A stretch of 30,040 nt of DNA. It comes from Fidelibacterota bacterium. GTDB taxonomy: Bacteria > Fidelibacterota > UBA8477. Where the stretch lies: NCBI GenBank assembly GCA_021734045.1, contig JAIPJR010000034.1:1-30040 (forward strand). Direction: 5' to 3'. Each line of letters opens with the position of its first letter. The stretch's first letter is position 1. Made by a program: the position numbers and the translations under genes. This document shows positions 1-7,696 of the stretch, in pieces. The notes beneath the pieces were generated by a model. That model searched no databases and was not told the DNA's origin. It worked only from the letters and a program-made list of their open reading frames with translations.

Positions 1-4
1 TTCG

Positions 5-691
5 TCAGATTAACAGGTTTCGCATATCACGGATGGCGGTTTCCAGTCCCACGAATACAGCCCGTGTTATAATACCTTCACCCAGAATGAAATTTTCGAT
101 TTCCTCAATGGTCATAAGGGGCTGGACATTCTGATAGTGGAGCTGACCACGCACGGCAACACCGAGACGATTTTTTACAGCGGTTTTGGCTAAAATAGCC
201 AGTTGCTCCCGGGCTTCTGCCTGGGCAGGCGGATGGATGGCATTGGCATAGGTGTTAATGTCCAATTCCACATAATCACCACCCAGTTTATAGGCGTGCC
301 TTAGTTCGTTCACATCCGGTTTAATGCCAAAGGAGACGAGGCGCTGGCCGTCTTTTAACTGACCCACGAAGGTGTGCAGGTCTTTTTTATAGCTTTCGAA
401 AATGCCTTCACCGTAGAACGTGACCTGTTGAACCGGCAGGTCCAGGGCTGCCTGAACCAGATTGGCTTTTGGCAGCATCCGCAGGTTAAAGCGGCAGGTG
501 GGCGCGATTTGGGTCAGCATTTCCACCGTTTTTTCCGTTAACCCGTGTTGAGCGCCATTGTATGTACAGCAAAAGCCATTCACGCCGGAGAGTTGCGCGA
601 TATTCACCACGCCTGCGACGGAAAATCCGGCGCTTTTGGTGAGCTCATTCAGTTTTAAAAATGGATCCAGATTGAGTTCAAATTGTGCCAT
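5..691 (-). CDS. PdxJ-fold protein lacking PdxJ catalytic residues
   Basis: Homologue of pyridoxine 5'-phosphate synthase (PdxJ), 228 residues against about 240 in the family, complete with TGA stop. From residue 5 (ELNLDPF, like the PdxJ VNIDH segment) to the C-terminal TRAVFVGLETAIRDM block it follows E. coli PdxJ almost without gaps. The family's catalytic positions are changed, as I recall them: the HLRED segment holding His45 and Arg47 reads TYNGA (Thr43, Asn45); Glu72 of NLEM is Arg71 in NLRM; the His193 of NAGHGL falls on Gly. The Glu of FIEIHTG is kept (YVELDIN). It therefore probably does not make pyridoxine phosphate and may bind another ligand or be regulatory. The start has a good ribosome site (GAGGA) upstream. 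It lies 49 bp downstream of the deacetylase gene, so the two are probably co-transcribed. Fold assignment is confident; function is unknown. Confidence 0.8.
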   Translation of the reverse strand: MAQFELNLDPFLKLNELTKSAGFSVAGVVNIAQLSGVNGFCCTYNGAQHGLTEKTVEMLTQIAPTCRFNLRMLPKANLVQAALDLPVQQVTFYGEGIFESYKKDLHTFVGQLKDGQRLVSFGIKPDVNELRHAYKLGGDYVELDINTYANAIHPPAQAEAREQLAILAKTAVKNRLGVAVRGQLHYQNVQPLMTIEEIENFILGEGIITRAVFVGLETAIRDMRNLLI

Positions 692-740
692 GCTGTCCTC
701 GTTACCCTTATGGTTCTTTCAAAAAATTATTCGTATAACA

Positions 741-1922
741 TTAGCGCAATAATTGCGTTACCGGAACGATTTCGTAACCCGCCTGCCGGAAAAGTGGCAA
801 ATAGCTCTCCAGCGCTGCCAGCGTGTTGGGCCGGCAATGGCCAATCGCTACAGCGGCGCCCCGCTCGGCGGCGATGTTGGCCAGGTGAATAAGTTCTTTT
901 TTTATGGCACTCACATCGTCCACATCATCCAGAAAAACATCCCGGCTGACGGTTTTTATTCCGGATTTCCTGGCCACCTCTTCCGCCACTGTTGCTGCAA
1001 TGGTCCGGCTATCCACAAACCAGAGATTTTTTTCCCGCAACCAGCGCATGACACTGGCCATTAAGTCCGCATCCTGGGTTGCACCGCTGCCCTGATGGTT
1101 GTTCAACCCCATGGCATGGGGGACGCTTTGGTAGGCTTCCTGCAAGCGCTCTTCCACTTCCACATCGCTTAATCCCGGCTTGATGACCAGCGCTGGTTCG
1201 CTGCTGGAATTGGTAATGGTCTCCATGGGCATGTGAATCATGATGGTTTTATTTGCCTGGTGGAGTTGTTGGGCGATTTGTGTGGAATAGGGGCGTTTGG
1301 GGATAATGGAATAATTCAGCGGCTCGGACATTTTCATGAATCCCTGGATCGTCCGGTTATAGGCATAGCCAAAATCATCAATAACGATGGCAATTCTGGC
1401 GCGACCGGATACCCGCTTCAGGCCGGTCGGCAGTGCGGTGGTGGCGGGTGCTTCTGTGTCACCTGCGGTGAGTTTGATCACCAGATCAGCCCAGATGGTC
1501 GAATCTGCTCCGATGGAAAAATGCCATTGTTCGCGTTGAATATTGCTGCTGATAATGGTAAATCCATATCCGCCCACTGTGTTCATCACAGCATCCTGAA
1601 TATCATTTTGCAGAATGGAAGTGTTCTGTGGCAGGCGATAGTTGTGGACAGAAATGCCACCGGGCTGTAATTCCACTGATTCAACTTCCAGAACAGGAAA
1701 GCGTTGCTGGAGGGATTTGTCCAGAATAGCATTCAGGGTGTAATACCCTTCGAAAAAGGCGTCCTGAGTTTGCGGTGGTGTTGCTGCCTGCGGGATGAGT
1801 CGTCCAATCCAGACGCCGGCAATGATGATGATGGCTAATAGCAGCACGGCTAATACCCATTGACGCCAATGCTTTTTGGGTGGGATTGAACCGGGTGGTG
1901 ATTCGAAATATTGATAGCGCAT
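741..1922 (-). CDS. divergent polysaccharide deacetylase (YibQ/DUF610 type)
   Basis: 393 residues. One transmembrane anchor at about residues 21-41 after a basic stretch (KKHWR), then a periplasmic N-terminal region of about 130 residues, then the divergent polysaccharide deacetylase domain (Pfam PF04748 family) from about residue 175 to the end. Visible motifs: IVIDDFG (Asp182, Asp183), IHMPME (His230), GLNNHQGS (residues 272-279), FVDSRT (Asp304), SRDVFLD (Asp328) and AIGHCRPNT (His362). These match the metal-binding and catalytic segments of the family, whose members are envelope proteins thought to act on polysaccharide or peptidoglycan amide groups; the substrate is not established. The start is the natural N-terminus before the anchor although no strong ribosome site precedes it. 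The PdxJ-like gene follows 49 bp downstream. Confidence 0.88.
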   Translation of the reverse strand: MRYQYFESPPGSIPPKKHWRQWVLAVLLLAIIIIAGVWIGRLIPQAATPPQTQDAFFEGYYTLNAILDKSLQQRFPVLEVESVELQPGGISVHNYRLPQNTSILQNDIQDAVMNTVGGYGFTIISSNIQREQWHFSIGADSTIWADLVIKLTAGDTEAPATTALPTGLKRVSGRARIAIVIDDFGYAYNRTIQGFMKMSEPLNYSIIPKRPYSTQIAQQLHQANKTIMIHMPMETITNSSSEPALVIKPGLSDVEVEERLQEAYQSVPHAMGLNNHQGSGATQDADLMASVMRWLREKNLWFVDSRTIAATVAEEVARKSGIKTVSRDVFLDDVDDVSAIKKELIHLANIAAERGAAVAIGHCRPNTLAALESYLPLFRQAGYEIVPVTQLLR

Positions 1923-2097
1923 GAGCGGACGGGTCTTTCGGATCTTGATTTCCTATGGCTAAATCACAACGGGCGAAATGTAATCTGTGAACGGCCGGGT
2001 CTCCAGTAAGGAATCAGATGTTACCGAAGAATTTACATCCCGTGGGAAACTTAGGAAGCAGACCGAATGAAGTTTTCTGCGACGGGATATCCACGGC

Positions 2098-2720
2098 GGT
2101 GAAGCGACACCGGGACCGGAAATCACAAATACCAAATTCCAAAAAACAAATAAATCTCAAGCCCCAAATAGCAATGACCGAAACAGCCGCGGTCCTGGTT
2201 AAGGTGGTTTGGAATTTCGGTCATTTGGATTTTGAATTGGTTTGAGATTTGATGCCTGGGATTTGGGCTTTCCTGTCTCCTTACGGTGTCGGGATTCAGC
2301 CAGGTGGTGAAATTGAGTGTGGTGAAGTGATACCGGGACCGGAAATCACAAATAGCAAATTCCAAAAGACAAACAAACCTCAAGCACCAAATAGCAATGA
2401 CCGAAACAGCCGCGGTCCTGGTTAAGCCGGTTTGGAATTTCGGTCATTTGGATTTTGAGTTTGTTTGTGATTTGATGCTTGGGATTTGGGCTTTCCTGTC
2501 TCCTTACGGTGTCGGGATTCAGCCAGGTGGTGAAATTGAGTGTGGTGAAATGATACCGGGACCGGAAATCACAAATAGCAAATTCCAAAAAACAAATAAA
2601 TCTCAAGCACCAATAATCAATGACCAAAACAGCCGCGGTCCTGGTTAAGGTGGTTTGGAATTTCGGTTATTCGGATTTGGAATTTGTTTGAGGTTTGATG
2701 CTTGGGATTTGGGTTTTCTA
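2098..2720. repeat. 223-bp tandem repeat, 2.8 copies, with internal inverted repeat
   Basis: The gene-free stretch 1923-2717 is mostly tandem repeat. Units begin at 2098, 2321 and 2544, exactly 223 bp apart; the third is truncated at about 2720, abutting the stop codon of the next minus-strand gene. By eye, units 1 and 2 differ at under 10 percent of positions. Each unit contains perfect 11-bp arms AATGACCGAAA / TTTCGGTCATT (unit 1: 2173-2183 and 2215-2225) around a CCGCGG-containing spacer. The arms extend outward as an imperfect inverted repeat rich in CAAATTCC / TTTGGAATTT words, so each unit could form a long cruciform or RNA hairpin. Similar AAATTCCAAA/TTTGGAATT-type dispersed repeats are known from other bacterial genomes. 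Open frames through it look like by-products of the repeat. In 1923-2097 I see nothing recognisable. Confidence 0.93.
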
Positions 2721-3296
2721 ATAATCCGACTCATCCTGCCACCGGACGATGCGCCAGAGGGCATCCGCGCCTTTGCGGAAGCTGAAAACGGCATTCCCGG
2801 TCACATGAATTTCCGTCCCGATATCCAAGTCAAAGGTTTTGGTAAAGCGTGCTTCATCAGCGGCAGCGATCTGTGCCGCTTCATCGGGCAGACTATCCAG
2901 CACCACACCCTGGGCGCGATATTCGGAGAACAGCGTGGCATTCCAAATCAGGTTAAAATGGTTGTAGGCATGAAAAAGACGGCTGGTGGTGCGTAATTCC
3001 ACATCCCGGCCCCAAAAGTTGTAATCCCCCGAGCCACCCAAATCAGGGTCGTAGTAGATGAAGACGAACCCAGTATCAATTATCTGTGAATAGATGAGCG
3101 AATCACGATAAATATAGGCATAACGCATGTTCTCCAGCACCTCTTCCGGTGATTGCTGGTTTGTCAAAGTCACGCTGTTGCCTCCCAAAATGTCGCCTTC
3201 CGTGGGCGCGAAAGGATTCCAGCAACCGCCCAGCAGTACGAACAGCAGTCCCGTCAGGGTGAATTGGAGAATGAGGCTTTTCCGCACACCGCTCAT
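2718..3296 (-). CDS. hypothetical lipoprotein, member of a paralogous pair
   Basis: 192 residues, function not recognised. A signal peptide with lipobox LLGGC puts the lipidated Cys at residue 25, followed by a Pro-containing linker, so the protein is probably anchored in an envelope membrane. The body is a single small domain of about 140 residues rich in aromatic residues, ending in WRIVRWQDES. The upstream lipoprotein ends in WQITRWEDAG and also shares the pattern of a helical start, a central GFxFI segment and an NxWGxxxE-like stretch, so the two are probably distant paralogues. The layout resembles NTF2/SnoaL-like folds, but this is only a guess. The start codon overlaps the upstream stop by 4 bp (ATGA), indicating translational coupling. 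The 223-bp repeats begin right at its stop codon. Confidence 0.78.
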   Translation of the reverse strand: MSGVRKSLILQFTLTGLLFVLLGGCWNPFAPTEGDILGGNSVTLTNQQSPEEVLENMRYAYIYRDSLIYSQIIDTGFVFIYYDPDLGGSGDYNFWGRDVELRTTSRLFHAYNHFNLIWNATLFSEYRAQGVVLDSLPDEAAQIAAADEARFTKTFDLDIGTEIHVTGNAVFSFRKGADALWRIVRWQDESDY

Positions 3297-3895
3297 TGTA
3301 GTGTTTTCAGGTAGGTCCAGGATGGCATTGAGTCATTACCGGCATCTTCCCAGCGTGTAATCTGCCAGTAATTATTATTCTGGCGCTTGATCAGCAGCAA
3401 CGCCCGGCCGGACAGGTGTTCCGGATAGGTTTCCCGGGAGGCGGTTTTGAATTTCAGGTGCAACTGATAATCGGCTTGGATTTGCATTTCGTCCAGGCTC
3501 AAAGTCGTTTCAATTTTATTAAACCAGGTTAGGGTATTGGTGGTATCGGTACTGAGGCGCGAAAATATGGCCTCCAGAAATTGACTTTCTTCTGTATAAC
3601 CCCAGTTGGTGAAATCCTGACCGCTGGTGTGGGCTACATTGGGATCGGGAATAAAGGTAAAGCCCTCATCGCTGGTGGCGGTGTCGGCCAGGACATCCAG
3701 GAAATACTTTTGATTCAATGCTTTAAACGCCAACTCCAAATCGGTGAGGACAATTTCCCAAGTGGTGGGTTGGAGCCATTGGTAGGGCGAATTGCCATCC
3801 GAGGGCGGTTGAGGGTCTCGCGGTTGAAATAATTCGCAAGCCGCCAGGAATAGAAATCCCACTAAAACCAGCAACAATATTTTTTTACACCGCAT
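3293..3895 (-). CDS. hypothetical lipoprotein, first gene of the pair
   Basis: 200 residues, function not recognised. Signal peptide MRCKKILLLVLVGFLFLAAC with a lipobox LAAC gives lipidated Cys20, then a Pro-rich linker (QPRDPQPPSDG). The remaining domain has a helical beginning (IVLTDLELAFKALNQKYF), a GFTFIPDP segment, an FTNWGYTEES segment and a C-terminal strand pair with WQITRWED. The same order of features and the W-x-I-x-R-W-x-D motif occur in the protein encoded just downstream. Its stop overlaps the next start by 4 bp, so the two are translated together and may act together in the envelope. No strong ribosome site was seen, but the start fits the signal peptide exactly. A possible NTF2-like fold is speculation. 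Confidence 0.78.
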   Translation of the reverse strand: MRCKKILLLVLVGFLFLAACELFQPRDPQPPSDGNSPYQWLQPTTWEIVLTDLELAFKALNQKYFLDVLADTATSDEGFTFIPDPNVAHTSGQDFTNWGYTEESQFLEAIFSRLSTDTTNTLTWFNKIETTLSLDEMQIQADYQLHLKFKTASRETYPEHLSGRALLLIKRQNNNYWQITRWEDAGNDSMPSWTYLKTLQ

Positions 3896-4007
3896 ACGAA
3901 GAAATTAGACACAAGTCCTCTGAAAACAATACAGAGTTGCGTTCGCCTGACTTACATCGGGCGACTGCAATTCCGGTTGTGCAGAATCACCATCCTGTTG
4001 CCGGGGA

Positions 4008-5054
4008 CTAAAGCAGCCTGAGCTGCTCACCCGGCCGCCGGAAGGCGGTGATGGAAAGTACCGGACCCTGCTTGTCCAGCCCGGCGCGCTCCCGGGAAAT
4101 GCGAAACAGGGATTGAATCTGTTCAGCAAAAATGCCCTGTCCCTGCATACGTTTCCGGAAGCGCGTGTCGTTCAATGCCCCCTGCCGAATGTCCCTCACC
4201 CGGTTGAGAATTTTCTCCTTTCGTTCCGGAAAATGCTGTTCCAGCCATTGGGAAAATATCTCTTTCACACCGTGGGGTAACCGCAGGAGGGTGTAATTGG
4301 CAAACTGGGCGCCGGCTGATTTGGCGGCAACCAGAATTGCGGGGATTTCGTGATCTGTAAGGCCCGGTACGATGGGTGAGACCAGTACACCCACCGGAAT
4401 GCCAGCATCATGCAGTGCCTGGATGGTACTCAGCCGTTTCCCGGGTCGGGCGGTGCGGGGCTCCATGACATTACACAAGTGATTATCCAGCGTCGTCAGA
4501 GAGAGAATCACGCTCACCGCCTGATCACGCGCCAATTCCTGCAAAAGGTCAATGTCACGGGTAACCAGCCCATTTTTTGTCACGATGGTGACCGGGTTAT
4601 GGAATTCAGCCAGGACTGTTAGACAGCTTCTGGTGAGCTCAAACTGTCGCTCTAATGGCTGGTAAGGGTCGGTGACACCGCTCAGGTTCAATACCTTTGG
4701 TTTCCATTTGGGTCGGGAGAGCTCCCTGCGGAGTACATCAGCCGCGTCCTCCTTCACCATGATTTTGGTTTCAAAATCCAAGCCGGCAGAAAACCCCAGA
4801 TACTCATGGTATGGCCGGGCGTAGCAGTAACTGCAGCCGTGCTCGCATCCACGGTAGGGATTAAGACTCGCATCGTACGGAATATCCGGGCTGGTGTTGT
4901 AGGAGATGATGGTTTTGGAATTGTCCCGGAAAAGCCGGGTTTCCGTAGCCAGTTCAATACCCTCATCCGGGATATAGGTGATGGGCTCAAAGCGCCCCGT
5001 GGGGTTGGTCTGGGTGCCGCGACCTTTTATGGGTTTACGATTATCATCGGGCAT
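4008..5054 (-). CDS. PA0069/SplB-like radical SAM protein
   Basis: 348 residues. The radical SAM cluster motif is visible as CEHGCSYCYAR (Cys70, Cys74, Cys77: C-x3-C-x2-C), preceded by SLNPYRGCEHG. It is followed by family-typical segments: VLNLSGVTDPYQPLE, VTIVTKNGLVTRD, VSVILSLTTLD, EPRTARPGKRL and the HGVKEIF and SQWLEQHFPER blocks. These match the PA0069/Rv2578c family of radical SAM proteins, related to spore photoproduct lyase SplB. The family reduces SAM with a [4Fe-4S] cluster to start radical chemistry; the substrate of the PA0069 branch is not known. It seems to be a single gene: 112 bp separate it from the lipoprotein pair downstream, and a terminator closes the gene upstream. Family assignment is confident, function is not. 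Confidence 0.9.
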   Translation of the reverse strand: MPDDNRKPIKGRGTQTNPTGRFEPITYIPDEGIELATETRLFRDNSKTIISYNTSPDIPYDASLNPYRGCEHGCSYCYARPYHEYLGFSAGLDFETKIMVKEDAADVLRRELSRPKWKPKVLNLSGVTDPYQPLERQFELTRSCLTVLAEFHNPVTIVTKNGLVTRDIDLLQELARDQAVSVILSLTTLDNHLCNVMEPRTARPGKRLSTIQALHDAGIPVGVLVSPIVPGLTDHEIPAILVAAKSAGAQFANYTLLRLPHGVKEIFSQWLEQHFPERKEKILNRVRDIRQGALNDTRFRKRMQGQGIFAEQIQSLFRISRERAGLDKQGPVLSITAFRRPGEQLRLL

Positions 5055-5092
5055 GGGATGTTAGTATAGAATAAATCATGTGGGAATTGGAT

Positions 5093-5128
5093 AAAAAACG
5101 CCCCCATGAAAAAAATCACAGGGGCGTT
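5093..5128 (-). terminator. intrinsic terminator of the FecR-barrel gene
   Basis: Read on the minus strand, AACGCCCC and GGGGCGTT pair as an 8-bp GC-rich stem around a loop of about 15 bases, followed directly by TTTTTT. It lies about 30 bp after the stop codon at 5157 and before the radical SAM gene, so it should end transcription of the FecR-domain gene. Confidence 0.85.
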
Positions 5129-5156
5129 GGTTTTTCAGATTCGTGTTGCGAGCAGG

Positions 5157-7415
5157 TTAGAAGGAAAAGCCCGTCTCGATGGAGGTCGTTTTCACGGTTT
5201 CATTGTCCTCGTCAATCACGCCATTTCCATTCAAATCCCGGTACGTCTGGCGAAAATCCCAGGTGATGGTAACACCACCGGCCAGATTCGCGCCCACACG
5301 ATAACCCATGAGGGTCCCTTCGCTCTTGAAGTCCCATGGATCGGATACATTCATGCGATTGATGTAAGCCCGGGCTTCCTTGATTTTTGGAATAACATCG
5401 GGTGAAAGGGCGATATCACCATAAATGCCCTTCACCGGATCAGCGCCATCCTGACGCATATCCTGATAAGCGCCGCTCACGGTGACAATATTCAGCACGT
5501 TCACACCCAGGCTGCCGAAAATGCCTTTCAGCGGATCATTATTAAACAACTTCTCGTAGCGTGTGACCGGGATGAGTTTGACACCGGCGGAATCAACAAG
5601 TGTTACCCGTTCAATGTCGTAATTTTGACCAAACAGGTTATAAATGAAGTCGCCGCCTGTCATGCGCCATTCCAGACCCAGATTTACGAAATTAAACAGA
5701 TTTGCCCGGAAGCCTGGCGCGGCCATACCCCAGCCATATTCAACGTCGGAAAAACTGCTGGTGGCGCGGTCGTAGAATTGAATATCCTTCCCAAAGTACT
5801 TCCCGAACTCACCAAACAGGGTCAGGTTCAGCCAGGGCATGTTGAGAATCGGATAACCGGCATCCACACTGGTGGCTACGATTCCCCGTGCATTTTTATG
5901 AATGTCAAAGGGGTCACCTTTTAGCCGTTGGTCAATGGTGGCGATGTCCGGGTCGTTGTCCACGACACTGGTATTCTGGGAGTTATCGGTATAGCCATTG
6001 CCATCCCGGTCCGGATCAACGGCATCCGGAATACCGTCCCCATCTGAATCCACATTCATACGCGGATCATTCGGGTGGGCTTCATCCGGGGTTCCATCCA
6101 CGTAGTCCGGGTAACCGTCGCCATCCACATCCTTCAATCCCAGATACTGGTTATAATCCGTAATGGCCGTTGCACCGAAGGTGAATTTTCCCAGTTTGTA
6201 GGTACCACGTAATCCCGCCAACCCGAAGCCGAATTCAGGGGTATTGGTAATTTCTTTGAAATTGGCCACCATGGTTTCCACCCCGATACTGCCCATGGTT
6301 ACACCCAGATGCATGCCGGATTTGCGAATGCTGGGATACTCCATCATATTGGAATAACCGCTCATGAACAGACCGTACCCCATCGTCACATTATCCAGAG
6401 CGCCGACCCGGAAGAAAAAGGGATCGCCCGGCTGAGCCCAGCGGACATACAGAACCTTGTCAATCAGGTTCTTGGGTTCGGTCCACTGTTCTGAGAGGAT
6501 ATTTCCGTCCTGATCAATGTAGAGAATCAGGTCCAGCCCCACACCCAGTTTGCCAACGGAGATGTCAGGCCGCAAGGCCAGCTGATTGTATAGCTGACCA
6601 TCAATGGTCACCGCACCAAATGCCGCGTCCATGGCCAGATTATCACCAAATAGGCCGCCACCTTCTTCTTCTCCTTCGCCTTCAGTAGTAGGCGTTTCTC
6701 CGGGAGCGCCGGGCATTCCGGCACTGGGTGGTCCGCTCACCGCGGCTTCGCCGGCATCTGTGGTGTCACCGGGTGCGCCGACACCTGGCTCCTGTTCTGG
6801 CATTGCCTGACCAAATTCATCTTCCGGATCTTCCGGTGTCTCATCTTCCATAGTAGGGGAATTCAGAACACCACCGGTACTGGTGGAAGTTACGGTTTCA
6901 CCGGCCTGAGCGGATGTAATGGCTCCTGAGACACTGTTTTCCACATCCACAAATCCTTCCGTCACAATCACCCTGTCCACACCATTGGGGTCCGACATTG
7001 TCCAGAACTCGGTGCCTTTTACAGACGCCACCGAGGTGGGTGTTTGAACCTGAAAGGCCATATCCGCCCCGCCTTTGTAGCGGCTTAACGCTTTCCCATA
7101 ATCCAGATGGACCGTGAATTTTTGGCCCAGGATATCCTCTTCCAGGGAGAGGGATAATTCGGTGTTGGGACGCAGTTTGACCTGACTTTTATCATCCAGA
7201 AGTAACAGAACGGCCCAGCCGTCAGCACCAACCTTGATTTTGTCACTGCCTTCCAGACTTGTACCCATGGTTACATTGGCAGACCAGTCAACTGAGTCTG
7301 ACTTCATTACCATGACTTCGCCGCCGGCTTTTGTGACGACGGCCAGCTTTTCAGCCCGAACCATGCCCAATAACAATGGCAGTGTAAGGGTAACTTGAAG
7401 TAACTTTTTCAGCAT
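5157..7415 (-). CDS. FecR-domain protein fused to an outer-membrane barrel-like region
   Basis: 752 residues. Signal peptide at residues 1-21 (cleavage near VRA-EK). A FecR-type domain spans about 25-170 (WAVLLLLDD, VKLRPNTELSLS, QVQTPTSVASVKGTEFW). An acidic, Pro/Gly/Thr-rich linker follows at about 185-255. The rest looks like a beta-barrel: alternating strands rich in Gly and aromatics, with FRVGALDNVTMGYGLF and an aromatic C-terminus (TGFSF) as in outer-membrane barrels. Inside this part, at about residues 428-480, lies a run of DxDGDGxPDxxD motifs like thrombospondin type-3 calcium loops; another Asp-rich loop (DLNGNGVIDEDNE) sits near the C-terminus. FecR domains usually sense or bind ligands in the periplasm or at the surface; here it is tethered to a barrel. 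A good ribosome site (GGGAG) precedes the ATG. Exact role unknown. Confidence 0.82.
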   Translation of the reverse strand: MLKKLLQVTLTLPLLLGMVRAEKLAVVTKAGGEVMVMKSDSVDWSANVTMGTSLEGSDKIKVGADGWAVLLLLDDKSQVKLRPNTELSLSLEEDILGQKFTVHLDYGKALSRYKGGADMAFQVQTPTSVASVKGTEFWTMSDPNGVDRVIVTEGFVDVENSVSGAITSAQAGETVTSTSTGGVLNSPTMEDETPEDPEDEFGQAMPEQEPGVGAPGDTTDAGEAAVSGPPSAGMPGAPGETPTTEGEGEEEGGGLFGDNLAMDAAFGAVTIDGQLYNQLALRPDISVGKLGVGLDLILYIDQDGNILSEQWTEPKNLIDKVLYVRWAQPGDPFFFRVGALDNVTMGYGLFMSGYSNMMEYPSIRKSGMHLGVTMGSIGVETMVANFKEITNTPEFGFGLAGLRGTYKLGKFTFGATAITDYNQYLGLKDVDGDGYPDYVDGTPDEAHPNDPRMNVDSDGDGIPDAVDPDRDGNGYTDNSQNTSVVDNDPDIATIDQRLKGDPFDIHKNARGIVATSVDAGYPILNMPWLNLTLFGEFGKYFGKDIQFYDRATSSFSDVEYGWGMAAPGFRANLFNFVNLGLEWRMTGGDFIYNLFGQNYDIERVTLVDSAGVKLIPVTRYEKLFNNDPLKGIFGSLGVNVLNIVTVSGAYQDMRQDGADPVKGIYGDIALSPDVIPKIKEARAYINRMNVSDPWDFKSEGTLMGYRVGANLAGGVTITWDFRQTYRDLNGNGVIDEDNETVKTTSIETGFSF

Positions 7416-7471
7416 AATACGCTCCCATTTCTCCCTTAGAATATCACAGGGATAAAACTGATTTTCATATT

Positions 7472-7498
7472 AAAAAAAGCAACCTGAGTGCTCAGATT
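7472..7498 (-). terminator. possible intrinsic terminator after the CcmH-like gene
   Basis: On the minus strand AATCTGA-GCAC-TCAGGTT can form a 7-bp stem (one T-G pair) with a GCAC loop, followed by GCTTTTTTT. It is about 200 bp beyond the CcmH-like stop and just upstream of the FecR-barrel gene. The rest of 7499-7696 shows nothing recognisable. Confidence 0.45.
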
Positions 7499-7696
7499 TG
7501 AGGTCATCACAGATTGGGTTGTCGTCATCAATTGGGTGTTTACCACCACCCGCTCCACGGTAAAAGATCTGTCATTTGGCAAAGCACACAAAACTACGCT
7601 GTCGATGCAATGAATTCAAATACAAACCATCAATCCGCTTAGCGTACCATTTTAATTGTGCGGTTGAAATTCGACTAAATAAAGCGCCGGGCGGGA

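Noticed and set aside
2018-2648. Several open frames of 75-93 codons on both strands inside the 223-bp repeats
   Set aside because: They repeat with the unit on both strands, have no family features and arise from the repeat sequence itself.
2098-2720. Possible CRISPR-type array
   Set aside because: The copies are directly adjacent 223-bp units without unique spacers, and no cas gene is nearby.
3905-4129. 74-codon minus-strand open frame at the end of the radical SAM gene
   Set aside because: It overlaps the conserved C-terminal end of the radical SAM protein in another frame and has no recognisable features.
7499-7696. Possible riboswitch or leader RNA ahead of the FecR-barrel gene
   Set aside because: No conserved riboswitch core or strong long-range pairing could be recognised; only the weak hairpin at 7472-7498 stands out.
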